Made by a program: the position numbers and the translations under genes. Below the pieces are notes generated by a model. It was not told the DNA's origin and did not search any database. It was given only the letters and a program-made list of their open reading frames with translations. Positions 6,991-19,679 of a stretch of DNA of 64,000 bases are shown piece after piece. The stretch lies in the NCBI GenBank assembly GCA_020849105.1, contig JADLGW010000021.1, positions 22,568 through 86,567 on the forward strand, read 5' to 3'. The stretch comes from Phycisphaerales bacterium. Its GTDB lineage: Bacteria; Planctomycetota; Phycisphaerae; Phycisphaerales; UBA1924. Each line of letters opens with the position of its first letter. Position 1 is the first letter of the stretch.

Positions 6991-7956
6991 ATGCTGGTGT
7001 ACGCGGGTATCGACGAAGCCGGGTACGGACCCCTGCTCGGTCCGTTGTGTGTCGGGCTGTCGGTGTTTCGCGTTCCTTGTGAAGCGGACGCGCCCCCCGA
7101 CCTGTGGTCGCTGCTGAAGCGAGCCGTGAGCCGTGAGCCGGATGCCCGCGGCAAGCGGATCGCGGTTGCAGATTCCAAGGCGCTGAAACTCGCCAACAGC
7201 GTGACGACGCGCCATCCGCTCGTTCACCTGGAGCGGGGTGCTCTGTCGTTCCTCGGGTGTCTGGGGAGCGCTCCGGACAATGATCTGGGGCTGTGCGAGT
7301 GTCTTGGCGCACGGTTCGAGCGGACGCCGTGGTACGGCGGGGACGCCAGCCCCGTGCCGCTGGCGCACACACCGGGCGAAGTGGCCGTGTCGCGATCCAG
7401 GCTGGCCGCGGCGCTCGAGATCGCGGGTGTGGAGGTTCTGGCCCTGCGGTGCACCGCCGTGAGCGAATCCGAGGTGAACCGCGCGGTGCGCGAGCGGCAC
7501 TCGAAGGCCGAGGCAACGATGACGGCGCTCGGTGCCCATCTGCGCCGCGTGGCGGACGTGGCCGGCGGCCACGGCCGGGCCGCGATCGTGTGCGACCGGC
7601 TGGGCGGCAGGACGTCCTACCGGGCCCTGCTGGAGCGCGAGTTGCCGGGCGCCGCGGTCAGCGTGGTCGCCGAGTCCGGGGCCGCCAGTTGCTACGAGGT
7701 ACATGTGGGCAGCCGGCGCATCGATGTCCGGTTCATGCCGGAGGCCGAGTCGCACCACCTGCCGGTGGCGCTCGCGTCGATGCTGGCCAAGTATGTGCGC
7801 GAACTGGCGATGGCCCGGTTCAATCGACACTGGTGCGGACGCCTGCCGGACCTGAAGCCCACAGCCGGGTACCGCGGAGATGGGTGGCGGTGGCTGCGGG
7901 ATGCCGCACCGATCCTTTCCGGGGAAGACCGTGCGGCCCTGGTGCGGATCGCGTAG
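6991..7956 (+). CDS. Ribonuclease HII-like protein, 321 aa
   Basis: It probably cleaves the RNA strand of RNA/DNA hybrids. The N-terminus AGIDEAGYGPLLGP carries Asp8-Glu9 in the RNase HII motif (G-x-DE-A-G-R/Y-G), and ADSKALKLA matches the following D-S-K-x-L motif. AIVCDRLGG and the late SMLAKYVRELAM and PTAGY segments fit the rest of the fold. At 321 residues it is longer than typical RnhB (about 200), with an extra middle block, so it belongs to a divergent branch and the exact substrate is uncertain. ribD follows 8 bases after its stop. Confidence 0.75.
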   Translation: MLVYAGIDEAGYGPLLGPLCVGLSVFRVPCEADAPPDLWSLLKRAVSREPDARGKRIAVADSKALKLANSVTTRHPLVHLERGALSFLGCLGSAPDNDLGLCECLGARFERTPWYGGDASPVPLAHTPGEVAVSRSRLAAALEIAGVEVLALRCTAVSESEVNRAVRERHSKAEATMTALGAHLRRVADVAGGHGRAAIVCDRLGGRTSYRALLERELPGAAVSVVAESGAASCYEVHVGSRRIDVRFMPEAESHHLPVALASMLAKYVRELAMARFNRHWCGRLPDLKPTAGYRGDGWRWLRDAAPILSGEDRAALVRIA

Positions 7957-7964
7957 CGTTCGGC

Positions 7965-9059
7965 GTGAGCGAGACCGGGGAGATGCTGGCGCTGGCCGCC
8001 CGGGCCGGGCGGCGGGGCATGGGGCTGGTGGAACCCAACCCGATGGTGGGGGCGGTGCTGGCGCGGGGCGGGCGGGTGCTGGGGGTCGGGCACCACCGAC
8101 GCTTCGGGGGCCCGCACGCGGAGCAGGAGGCGATCGCGCGGTGCGCGGCGCTCGGACACACGCCCCGGGGCGCAACGCTGTATGTCACGCTGGAGCCGTG
8201 CGCCTCGCGCGGCAAGCAGCCGGCGTGCGTGGACGCCCTGATCGAGGCCGGCGTGGACCGCGTCGTGGCAGCGTGCCCGGACCCGCACCCCACCAAGGGG
8301 GGCGGGGCCGAACTGCTCCGGGCGGCCGGCATCCCCGTGGAGTTCACGCGGGAATGCCCGCCGGCCTCCCGCCTGGCCGAGCCCTTCGTCCATCGCCTGG
8401 CCACGGGCCGGCCGTGGGTGATCGCCAAGTGGGCGCAGAGCCCCGGGGGAAGCCTGCGGACCGGCGCCGATGGATCCCGGTGGATCAGCGGCGAACAAGC
8501 GCGCCGGCGGGTGCATCGCTTGCGCGGGCGCGTGGATGCGGTGCTGACCGGCATCGGCACGGTGCTGGCGGACGATCCGATGCTCACGGTCCGCGGCGTG
8601 CGGGACCGGCGCAAGGCCCGGCGTGTGATCGTGGACCCGCGCCTGGAACTCCCGCCGGATTCCCGGCTCGTCCGGTCCTGCGGCGACGTGCCGGTGACGG
8701 CCGCGTGCCTGCCGGAGGTCGAGAGCGGCCGCGTGGGTGCCCTGCGTGACCTGGGTGTTGAAGTGATCGAGGTGCCCTCGGGCGCCGGACACGGCACGAT
8801 GGACCTGGCGGCGCTGCTGGTGCTGCTTCGTGAGCACCACCACGCCTCCACGCTGCTTGTTGAGGCAGGGCCCCGGCTCCTGGAGTCGTTCCTGCGGGCG
8901 GACCTCGTGGATGAGGCGGTGGTGTACGTCGGTGGGGCGGCCTGCACTCGTGCGCCTCGGGCCGGCCCCGGCGCGCTTGTCGTGGGCGATCGCTATCAGC
9001 ACACGCGTGCGCGGTCGGTCGGCCCCGACGTGGAGCACCTGTTCTGGCGCACGCGGTGA
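7965..9059 (+). CDS. ribD: RibD, bifunctional riboflavin deaminase/reductase, 364 aa
   Basis: Catalyses two consecutive steps of riboflavin synthesis: deamination of diaminohydroxyphosphoribosylaminopyrimidine, then reduction of the ribose side chain. The N-terminal deaminase domain shows PNPMVGAVL, zinc ligands in HAEQEA (His51, Glu53) and LEPCASRGKQPAC (Cys79, Cys88). The C-terminal NADPH reductase domain includes WVIAKWAQSPGG, SRWISG and VDAVLTGIGTVLADDP. GTG 7965 is chosen because the deaminase domain begins immediately after it and the previous gene ends 8 bases before. No other rib gene is in the window. Confidence 0.93.
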   Translation: MSETGEMLALAARAGRRGMGLVEPNPMVGAVLARGGRVLGVGHHRRFGGPHAEQEAIARCAALGHTPRGATLYVTLEPCASRGKQPACVDALIEAGVDRVVAACPDPHPTKGGGAELLRAAGIPVEFTRECPPASRLAEPFVHRLATGRPWVIAKWAQSPGGSLRTGADGSRWISGEQARRRVHRLRGRVDAVLTGIGTVLADDPMLTVRGVRDRRKARRVIVDPRLELPPDSRLVRSCGDVPVTAACLPEVESGRVGALRDLGVEVIEVPSGAGHGTMDLAALLVLLREHHHASTLLVEAGPRLLESFLRADLVDEAVVYVGGAACTRAPRAGPGALVVGDRYQHTRARSVGPDVEHLFWRTR

Positions 9060-9066
9060 TCCGGGC

Positions 9067-13242
<4,176 letters not shown>

Positions 13243-13367
13243 GGGGTGGTCCTTGAGCGCGGCCTCGGACGGCGGCGGCGGGCGGCCCGGTGAAGGCCGC
13301 GGTTGGCTCTTGATTCGGAGCCCCGGTGATCCGGGGCGCGACGCTGAAATCGAAGGAATGGCGGCGA

Positions 13368-13727
13368 TCAGCAGGAGGCCGCGGGCGGGGGAAGGTTGAG
13401 GAGGGCGTCGCGCGGGCGGCAGAGAGCGCCCGGGAGGTCGGGTTCAGGTCGCCGGGTGGCAGCCGTCGCGGCTGCCGGCATCCACGGACGCGCGGCGGCT
13501 ACCGGCCGCTGCTTCAGGCACTCGCCGCTGCCGGCCAGTCCCCGGACCGCACGGGCCAGGTGGCCGGCGATCAGCCGGACGGCGTCGCGTTCTGTCGCGG
13601 TCTCCCTCTGGATCTCGCGCACCACCGGGCGAATCTGTTCAACCGACAGCAGGACGGCCACGCTCAGAAGGAGCATGGCGGACGTGCTGATGAACGCGGG
13701 CAGGCGGGGTGGACCTTCGGAGGCCAT
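13368..13727 (-). CDS. Small membrane-anchored hypothetical protein, 119 aa
   Basis: Residues 10-29 (PAFISTSAMLLLSVAVLLSV) form a single predicted membrane helix near the N-terminus. A charged, probably helical segment follows (IRPVVREIQRETATERDAVRLIAGHLARAV), then a low-complexity Ala/Pro/Arg tail that is less convincing as coding sequence; the true stop could be nearer. Third positions are G/C-rich through the first 70 residues. It lies between secA and the PagL-like gene on the same strand. Function unknown. Confidence 0.45.
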   Translation of the reverse strand: MASEGPPRLPAFISTSAMLLLSVAVLLSVEQIRPVVREIQRETATERDAVRLIAGHLARAVRGLAGSGECLKQRPVAAARPWMPAAATAATRRPEPDLPGALCRPRDALLNLPPPAASC

Positions 13728-13793
13728 CGGGGTGAAAGTATAGGTCGGTCTTTGGTCGAGTGGTCCTGAGCCCGGTGTCCAGGGGGACCGTTC

Positions 13794-14420
13794 TCAGAAC
13801 CGGTGGATGATCCCGAAGTAGATGAGCGGGCCGTCGCGGGCCGGGTTGCTCTCATCGCCGGTTATCCGGGCGTTGGAGACGTGGTGCCAGCGCAGACCGA
13901 ACTGGAGCCGGGTATCCCCGGTGATCCCGTACGTCACCCCGCCGCCGGCCCGGGGCATGAAGTCGATGTTGGAGCCCCCATCCGGCACGCTGTCGGAAGC
14001 GATCAGGAGGCCGATCCCGGCGTCGGTATAGAACGTCCACTTGCCTTCGGTGATGACGTGCCAGCGGAAGACCATCGCCGGGCTGATGCCGTAGGCATTG
14101 GGACCGTCCTGGTCGAAGTTCCACAGGTCCAGTTCGGCGGCAAACTCGATGTCGTCGGCCACGAAGCGGCTCCACGCGGCATGGATGTTGGTGTCGGTGG
14201 ACTCGCGGAAGCCGCGGCCAACTGCCGCCCCAAAGGTCAGCCACTGCGTGCCCTCCGTGCCGAATGCGAGCCTGGCGGGGGGGATCGGCGCGGGCTCCGC
14301 GGGAGGGGCCTGCGACTCCGGCTGGGTGACGAGACGGAAGGAGAGCGACCCGTCGCTCTCCTGTGCGAGGGCGACGGGCGGGAGGGCCAGGAGTATGCAC
14401 GCGGCCAGCCGGTGGGTCAT
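13794..14420 (-). CDS. PagL-like lipid A 3-O-deacylase / acyloxyacyl hydrolase, 208 aa
   Basis: An outer-membrane beta-barrel enzyme of this family removes a 3-O-acyl chain from lipid A. Evidence: a signal peptide (MTHRLAACILLALPPVALAQ), amphipathic strands, and near the C-terminus RWHHVSNARI followed by Glu in ITGDESNP, matching the His-x-Ser-Asn and Glu catalytic layout of PagL; it ends in Phe (IYFGIIHRF) as barrel proteins do. ATG 14420 is preferred to an in-frame TTG three codons upstream. It diverges from the SlyX-like gene 35 bases away. If functional it implies an LPS-type outer membrane. Confidence 0.75.
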   Translation of the reverse strand: MTHRLAACILLALPPVALAQESDGSLSFRLVTQPESQAPPAEPAPIPPARLAFGTEGTQWLTFGAAVGRGFRESTDTNIHAAWSRFVADDIEFAAELDLWNFDQDGPNAYGISPAMVFRWHVITEGKWTFYTDAGIGLLIASDSVPDGGSNIDFMPRAGGGVTYGITGDTRLQFGLRWHHVSNARITGDESNPARDGPLIYFGIIHRF

Positions 14421-14455
14421 GGGTCGCAAGCGTAGCGTCGGGTAGAGTCATGTGT

Positions 14456-14635
14456 ATGAGCGAGGACCGGCTGCGACGCGCCGAAGAGGCAATCGGGTTC
14501 GGTGAACGCGCCGCTGAGGAACTCGCGGCGGAGGTGCTGCGGCTCAGCCGGCGAATGGAGGAACTGGCCAGGCGGCTCGAGGCCCTGGAGCGAAGCCTGG
14601 GAGCGGCAGAGGATCGAGGGGAGACGGAGGTCTGA
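14456..14635 (+). CDS. SlyX-like small coiled-coil protein, 59 aa
   Basis: The product is nearly all charged heptad-type helix (RLRRAEEAIGFGERAAEELA, then EVLRLSRRMEELARRLEAL), the pattern and length of SlyX-family proteins (about 70 aa), whose role is unclear. ATG 14456 is used; an in-frame ATG lies two codons earlier (14450). It diverges from the PagL-like gene and converges with the membrane protein gene ending at 14689. SlyX is too short and repetitive for a firm call. Confidence 0.6.
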   Translation: MSEDRLRRAEEAIGFGERAAEELAAEVLRLSRRMEELARRLEALERSLGAAEDRGETEV

Positions 14636-14688
14636 GGACACGCCGGGCACGCGGCGTACCGCCGCAGGTTTCGTCCGGAACATGCCCG

Positions 14689-16578
14689 TCAATCTTTGCC
14701 ATTGTCCGGTGGTTCTTCGCTCTCCCGGAGGGGCTCACGAGGGGGCGGAGGCCAGAGGATCAAGTCGCCCTCGTACATCCGCGCACCCGCTCGCGTCGCG
14801 AGTTTCTCCGCGACCTGCGCCGGCGTGAGCCACCTGAAGTTCACCATCGGTCCGTCCGCAGGCACGCGCCCGCCGTCGTCGTCCCGGTCCAGCCCGACCG
14901 AGTACAGCACTGGACGACCGCCGCGGACCGCGTACCGCATCGGCTCGCCGTTCATCCGGTCGGGCGGGACGGCCGGCAGCAGGTCCGGAATCAGGTCGGC
15001 GAGCGACGCCGGCCAATCCCCGTGCCGTCGCCGGTACAGTTCCAGCGCAATCGCCGTCAGCGTCGCGTCGCGCCCCTGCTCGCTCCGCTGCAGCGCGGCG
15101 TAGAACGAATCCACTGCCGGGAGCAACACCCGCAGCAGCGTCGCCGTCACGCCCGGGCCCGCGTCGTCGTCCAGCGGCACGGTCCACTTCCACATGGGCA
15201 GGTCCCGCCGCGCCCGCGCCTCGGCCATCACGCGCGTGTACTGCTCCGACAGTTCCCTGCGGTCCGGAGTCGCCGCCGCGCTGATCGGTCCGAGTGCGAG
15301 GTCGCCCGCGTCCGGTCCGCCCCCGCCTCCTGGCCCGAGCGAGTCCACGATCCCGAGCCCGCGGGCGGTCAGCCGACCGTGCCCGCCGCCCTCGTCGCTG
15401 AAGGCCCGCTGGAGGATGTCGTCGAAGAACATGCGGTCGCCGGCGATGTCCGGGACCACCGGCCGGACCGCCGCCAGCATGTGGGCGGCCCGCGACCACT
15501 CGTCGTCCGTGAGCGCGTCCGGCGTGTCCCGCAGCACCTCGTCCGTCGCCCGCATCGCCACGTCCCCGATCGCCAGGGCCACCAACTGCGTGATGAAGAA
15601 GGGCCCGTCCTGAAGGTGCCGCCGCATCCCGAGCAGCACCCCCAGGTCGCGCAGCACCCGCCCCCCGTCCCGCCCGGCCGCCGCGGCCGCGATGTCCTCG
15701 CGCAGCAGCCGCGCCAGCCCGCGCATCTCTCCGAGGTGGGGGAGCACGATCTGCATGACCATCGGGCCGGGCTCCGTCTCGGTCGGCGCCGGCGGCGGCC
15801 CCTGCTCGTGCCGGCTCCAGACCTTGCGGGCCAGGTCCGGCGGCATCGTCGCGGAGACGGGCATGCCGAAGTCGGGTCTCTCGGCCGCGCGGGCGAGCGT
15901 GTCGATCATCCCCTGGTTGCGGCCCAGGTACGCGACGACCTCCGCCCACTGCGGGTCGCCCGGGCGGTAGTCGCCCCAGGCCCACCAGAACCTCGGCGGC
16001 AGGTTCTCCTGGTCGATGATCGCCTTGACGTACAGCGGCCAGGCGCGATCGTCCTCCGGCGCGGAGAGGGCGGCGGTGTTGAGTTCCGCGAGGTAGTCGC
16101 GGGAGATGGTGGGGGACCGCAGCCAGAACTGGGCCGCGAGGTAGGCATACGCGATCAGCGCGAGCAGGAATCCGGCGGCGATCAACTGGCGGGCGCGGCG
16201 GACCGCCCGCCACCAGAGCGGGCGGGCCCGCTTCTTGGCGCGGGTGATGAGGCGGGCGGCCTGCGCCGGATCGCCGAAGGAGTCGCGCAGCGCGTCGGCG
16301 CCGGCGCCGCTCGCCAGCCCGTCCGCGAAGTGGGCGGCCAGTTCCCGTGCCACGTCGGCCTTCTCCTCCTTCCAGAGCCGCAGGGAGCCGGCGACGGCGG
16401 CGATGGTGTCGCGGAGCGCCTCGGGGAGGTCGCTCGCGGCCAGCACGCCGCGCCACCCCCGGAGGTGCTTCGGCGGTCGCGGGCCGGTGATGCGCCCGCG
16501 GAGCAGGTCGCCGATCGGCGTCGAGAGGACGCGCCAGGACGCGCGGGGCTGGCCCCCGCCGTGGTGCCGCGGGATCAC
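14689..16578 (-). CDS. PadR-linked HAAS-like membrane protein, 629 aa
   Basis: GTG 16578 overlaps the PadR stop by four bases (GTGA), so the two are translated together. Residues about 50-115 (ALRDTIAAVAGSLRLWKEEK, then DVARELAAHFADGLASGA and DSFGDPAQAARLI) resemble the HAAS/permease-prefix helical domain usually found next to PadR regulators. One membrane helix follows (LIAAGFLLALIAYAYLAAQF). The large remaining part is predicted extracytoplasmic. Its end (ALELYRRRHGDWPASLADL, then GRPVLYSVGLDRDDDGG) matches the C-terminal segment seen in many planctomycete secretion-type proteins. No catalytic motif is seen. It is probably the membrane target or sensor controlled by PadR. Confidence 0.65.
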   Translation of the reverse strand: MIPRHHGGGQPRASWRVLSTPIGDLLRGRITGPRPPKHLRGWRGVLAASDLPEALRDTIAAVAGSLRLWKEEKADVARELAAHFADGLASGAGADALRDSFGDPAQAARLITRAKKRARPLWWRAVRRARQLIAAGFLLALIAYAYLAAQFWLRSPTISRDYLAELNTAALSAPEDDRAWPLYVKAIIDQENLPPRFWWAWGDYRPGDPQWAEVVAYLGRNQGMIDTLARAAERPDFGMPVSATMPPDLARKVWSRHEQGPPPAPTETEPGPMVMQIVLPHLGEMRGLARLLREDIAAAAAGRDGGRVLRDLGVLLGMRRHLQDGPFFITQLVALAIGDVAMRATDEVLRDTPDALTDDEWSRAAHMLAAVRPVVPDIAGDRMFFDDILQRAFSDEGGGHGRLTARGLGIVDSLGPGGGGGPDAGDLALGPISAAATPDRRELSEQYTRVMAEARARRDLPMWKWTVPLDDDAGPGVTATLLRVLLPAVDSFYAALQRSEQGRDATLTAIALELYRRRHGDWPASLADLIPDLLPAVPPDRMNGEPMRYAVRGGRPVLYSVGLDRDDDGGRVPADGPMVNFRWLTPAQVAEKLATRAGARMYEGDLILWPPPPREPLRESEEPPDNGKD

Positions 16579-16925
16579 GCCGGCACCTCCGCCGCGGCAG
16601 GGCCCAGGCCCAGCGCCTGCATCGCCCCGCTGAGCAACCGCCACTGCTCCGTGTCCCGGGCGAGGCGTTTGCGCCCCGACTTCGTGAGCGAGTAGTACTT
16701 GCGTTCGCGCCCGCTGTCCGCCTCGCGCCAGTCGGCCTCGATCAGCCCCTTGGCCTCGAGGTTGTAGAGGAGCGGGTAGAGCGTGGACTGCCCCAGCGCC
16801 AGCACCCCGCCGGTCTGGCGCGCCAGGGCCTCCACCAGTTCGTACCCGTACCGCGGGCCGCGTTCGAGCGTCTTCAGCACGGCCAGCGGCCCGGCGCCGC
16901 GGAGGAGTTCGGATTCGATGCGCAT
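16575..16925 (-). CDS. PadR-family transcriptional regulator, 116 aa
   Basis: A winged-helix repressor. Residues 10-80 carry the PadR signature: LAVLKTLERGPRYGYELVEAL, LALGQSTLYPLLYNLEAKGLI and YYSLTKSGRKRL. ATG 16925 has AGGAGG 8 bases upstream. PadR proteins bind inverted repeats near their own promoter; a perfect 8-bp inverted repeat lies at 16947-16967. The gene overlaps the downstream HAAS-like membrane protein gene, a pairing seen in many bacteria. Confidence 0.92.
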   Translation of the reverse strand: MRIESELLRGAGPLAVLKTLERGPRYGYELVEALARQTGGVLALGQSTLYPLLYNLEAKGLIEADWREADSGRERKYYSLTKSGRKRLARDTEQWRLLSGAMQALGLGPAAAEVPA

Positions 16926-16946
16926 TGTCGGCCTCCTGTGCCCCGC

Positions 16947-16967
16947 ATACTATGCGGTACATAGTAT
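16947..16967 (-). promoter_or_regulatory. Inverted-repeat operator/promoter of padR
   Basis: Perfect arms ATACTATG (16947-16954) and CATAGTAT (16960-16967) are separated by five bases, in an otherwise GC-rich intergenic stretch. TATACT and TAGTAT within it could act as -10 elements for the minus-strand padR start at 16925, so a bound repressor would cover the promoter. PadR operators of this kind are known; that this PadR binds it is inferred from position. Confidence 0.6.
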
Positions 16968-17074
16968 ACGCGGGCGTCCGCCGCCGGTTGCAGGAACGGT
17001 TGCCGGCCCATCGGAGCCCCGAGCCGCCCGCGCGGGGGTGACCCGTCGCTCCACTCCGGGCCTCGAAGGCGGTA

Positions 17075-18625
17075 TCACTGCACGATCAACCGCACGCGGA
17101 CGGTGGCGTGGGCGTCCCGTCGCCGGTAGGAGACCTCCACTTCGTCGCCGGCCTCGTGCTCACCCAGGACGCGGACGAGTTCGTTCATGTCGCGGGTGGG
17201 CTGGCCGTCGATGGCGGTGATGACGTCGCCGATCCGCAGGCCGGCCTGGCGGGCGGGGGAGCGGCGGGGGAGTTCGACGATGACCGGGCCGTCGCCGGAG
17301 CCCTGCTCCACGTCCGCGCCGATGCCGGCCGCCCCGGGGCGGGCCTGCTCAGCGACCTCCGGCAGTGTGCGGACCCACGCGCGGTAAGCACGGTCGACTT
17401 CCGCGATGGGCTTGCCGTACACGATCTCGAAGGCCTTCTCGCCTGTGGCATCCTCGGCGTAGTGGTCCGTGTAGGCCTGGTACCACTCCTTCAGTTTGCC
17501 GGTCTGCCACAGGTACAGGAACAGCGTGCGGGCCTGGGCGTATGTCGCCAGCGGGCGCGTCCCGACGAACTTCTCGCGGTCCATCCGGACCAGTTGCCGG
17601 ATCGGCATGAGCGACCCGCCGCGCAGGAGGCGGAGAGAGATGTTGGTCCGCCACGATGGCACGGGCTCGAGCGTCGCGGAGTCGCCGCTGCCGCGGACCT
17701 CGTAATCCTCGACGAGCGAGCAGAGGCCCTCCTGGATCCACGGGGCGTGGTCCTGCCCCAGGCGCGTGCACGAGCGCCAGTGCAGCACATGGAAGAACTC
17801 GTGCCGCAGCGTACCGCCCAGGTCCATCGCCACCAGGCGCTTGGAATCGTGCGAGTACAGGCCGCCGATCTGGGACGTGCCGCTCACCGCGTCGGGGCCG
17901 AAACTGGCGATGGACCACCGCTTGAAGTCCTCCGGTGTCGGCAGCACGACCACCACCCACGCGTCGGTCCTGGACTTCTCGGGGTCCGCCAGGTCGGGGA
18001 AGACGTTCTCGTACCCCCACTTCGCCAGGCGGCTGATGTCCTCCCGAGCCTGCTCGCCGGACTTCGGGTCGGTCGCGGCCAGGTATGTGATCCGCAGCGC
18101 ATCGTCGCGTGTCTCGGTATACCGGGGCCCCTTGAAGAACCTGCGGGCAATGGCGATGTTGGCGTCGCGATGGGCCTCGAGGATCTTGCCCCAGTTGACC
18201 GCGATCTGCTGGAACTCCGGCTCGGCCCGCGCGGCCGCCAGATCCGGGTCAGCCTTCATCTTGCCCAGGTCGGTCATCCCGTGCTCAACGGCCTGCTTCA
18301 GCAGACCGACCGCCCCGGGCCCGTCCTTCTGGAGCGACCGGGCGCACGCGAGGTTGTAGTAAATGACAAAGTTGGAGGGGTCGAGGGCCAGTTGCTCACG
18401 GAGTTTGTTCTCCGCGAGGGAGTAGTTCTGTGTGCCGAATGCCTTGAACGCCTGCTCCTGCAGGTCGGTCGCCCGGTCGAGTTCGGCTTGTGTCGGTCGG
18501 CGCGGCTCGCCGCTGTCCTGGGCCCGCAGCGGCGGCGTGACGACCAGCAGGAGGAGCGAGGCCGCCAGGCAGCGGAGCAGAGGGGCAGGGAAGAAGCGAA
18601 GCGGCGGGGCGGGGGTCAGTCGCAT
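17075..18625 (-). CDS. Exported TPR / HExxH metallopeptidase-like / PDZ protein, 516 aa
   Basis: A signal peptide (CLAASLLLLVVTPPLRAQ, residues about 19-36) precedes a TPR-like segment (AFKAFGTQNYSLAENKLREQ, YYNLACARSLQ). A gluzincin-type site follows: RHEFFHVLHW has the HExxH zinc-binding core, and WIQEGLCSLVEDYE downstream supplies the likely third ligand Glu. The C-terminus is a PDZ domain (SPARQAGLRIGDVITAIDGQ). It resembles the DUF1570/peptidase MA group of planctomycetes. It should act in the periplasm; substrate unknown. Its start overlaps the end of purN by 10 bases. Confidence 0.7.
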   Translation of the reverse strand: MRLTPAPPLRFFPAPLLRCLAASLLLLVVTPPLRAQDSGEPRRPTQAELDRATDLQEQAFKAFGTQNYSLAENKLREQLALDPSNFVIYYNLACARSLQKDGPGAVGLLKQAVEHGMTDLGKMKADPDLAAARAEPEFQQIAVNWGKILEAHRDANIAIARRFFKGPRYTETRDDALRITYLAATDPKSGEQAREDISRLAKWGYENVFPDLADPEKSRTDAWVVVVLPTPEDFKRWSIASFGPDAVSGTSQIGGLYSHDSKRLVAMDLGGTLRHEFFHVLHWRSCTRLGQDHAPWIQEGLCSLVEDYEVRGSGDSATLEPVPSWRTNISLRLLRGGSLMPIRQLVRMDREKFVGTRPLATYAQARTLFLYLWQTGKLKEWYQAYTDHYAEDATGEKAFEIVYGKPIAEVDRAYRAWVRTLPEVAEQARPGAAGIGADVEQGSGDGPVIVELPRRSPARQAGLRIGDVITAIDGQPTRDMNELVRVLGEHEAGDEVEVSYRRRDAHATVRVRLIVQ

Positions 18626-19212
18626 GGAGTGTTCTTTCCGTCTCCGTACATCGTCCCTTCCAGCAGGCGCGCCAGCGCCTCCGGGTACGCCGCCTTCTCC
18701 AGTTCAAAGACGCGCGCCGCGAGGGTCTCCGGCGTGTCATCGGGCAGGACGGGGCACCGCTTCTGGAGGATAACCCGCCCCCGGTCGTACACCTCGTCGC
18801 ACAGGTGGACCGTGCAGCCGCTCTGTGTGCGACGGGCGGCCAGCACGGCCTCGTGAACGTGGCGGCCGTGCATCCCCGGCCCGCCGAAGTCCGGGAGCAA
18901 CGCCGGGTGGATATTCACCACCAGCCCCCTGTATGCGGGCGGGATCTCTACCAGTTTCAGGTACCCGGCCAGCACGACCCAATCGATGCGGTGTTCATCA
19001 AGGACCGTGGCGAGTGTCGCGGCGGGGATCGTGCCCGGCACAACCAGCACCGCCGGCACGCCGCGGTCGCGGGCCCGCTGGGCCCCGACACACTCGCGTG
19101 AGGCGATGACGAGGGGAATGGCGGCCTTCAGCGCGCCCGAATCGATGTGGTCCAGCAGGTTGACCAGCGTGCGGCCGGAGCCCGAGAGCAGGACCGCAAG
19201 GCGTGGGGGCAT
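18616..19212 (-). CDS. purN: PurN, phosphoribosylglycinamide formyltransferase, 198 aa
   Basis: Transfers formyl from 10-formyl-THF to GAR in purine synthesis. It begins PPRLAVLLSGSGRTLVNLL (substrate loop), continues VVLAGYLKLV and NIHPALLPDFGG with the catalytic Asn-x-His, and has HLCDEVYDRGRVILQ with the conserved Asp, as in PurN; length is normal. ATG 19212 directly precedes the conserved N-terminus; a palindromic repeat lies 12 bases upstream (19224-19248). The start of the downstream peptidase gene overlaps its last codons. Confidence 0.9.
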   Translation of the reverse strand: MPPRLAVLLSGSGRTLVNLLDHIDSGALKAAIPLVIASRECVGAQRARDRGVPAVLVVPGTIPAATLATVLDEHRIDWVVLAGYLKLVEIPPAYRGLVVNIHPALLPDFGGPGMHGRHVHEAVLAARRTQSGCTVHLCDEVYDRGRVILQKRCPVLPDDTPETLAARVFELEKAAYPEALARLLEGTMYGDGKNTPCD

Positions 19213-19223
19213 GCCTGACTCTA

Positions 19224-19248
19224 CGAGCCCCGACCGTGAGCGAGAGGG
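19224..19248. repeat. REP-like repeat, family B, in the purN leader
   Basis: The 25 bases match, in inverted orientation and with two mismatches, the sequence at 35886-35910. The shared core reads CGAGCCCCGA-CGTGAGCGAG. It sits 12 bases upstream of the purN start codon, so it is part of that mRNA's leader. Confidence 0.55.
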
Positions 19249-19289
19249 GCCTGGCTCCTTGGGGGAATCCCGCCGCCGCTCCCGGCTCG

Positions 19290-19679
19290 TTACGCGGTGA
19301 CCGTGGGCGGCGAGCGGAACGGGATCGGCACGCCCGCGGCATCGATGGCGACCATCGTGACGGTCGCGGACGTGACGGGCACCACCGCGCCGCCGGTGAA
19401 CCGTTCGGCCTCGACCTCCACGCGGACGGTGACGCTCTTGGTGCCGGTCCGCGTGGTCTGGGCGTAGAAGTTGACCGTGTCGCCCAAGTGGACGGGGGCC
19501 TGGAAGTCCACCCGCTCGATGGACGCCGTCACCCACCGGTGCACCCCGTGTCGCCGCGCCTCGACGAACCCGGCCTGGTCGATGTAACTGAGGATCACGC
19601 CCCCGAAGATCGTGCCGTACTGATTAGTATCCCGCGGCATGGTGACGACGCGCAGGGCGAGCGTTCGGGGGTCGGGCAT
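19290..19679 (-). CDS. Acyl-CoA thioesterase, hotdog fold (YciA-like), 129 aa
   Basis: Hydrolyses acyl-CoA thioesters. The motif NQYGTIFGGVILSYIDQAG matches the hotdog helix of YciA/BFIT-type thioesterases (D-x-N-x-x-G-T-I-F-G-G), with the following strands VTASIERVDFQAPVHLGD and VRVEVEAE. ATG 19679 begins MPDPRTLALRVVTMPRDTN, where the family normally starts. Substrate chain length cannot be read from sequence. It stands 77 bases upstream of purN on the same strand. Confidence 0.85.
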   Translation of the reverse strand: MPDPRTLALRVVTMPRDTNQYGTIFGGVILSYIDQAGFVEARRHGVHRWVTASIERVDFQAPVHLGDTVNFYAQTTRTGTKSVTVRVEVEAERFTGGAVVPVTSATVTMVAIDAAGVPIPFRSPPTVTA

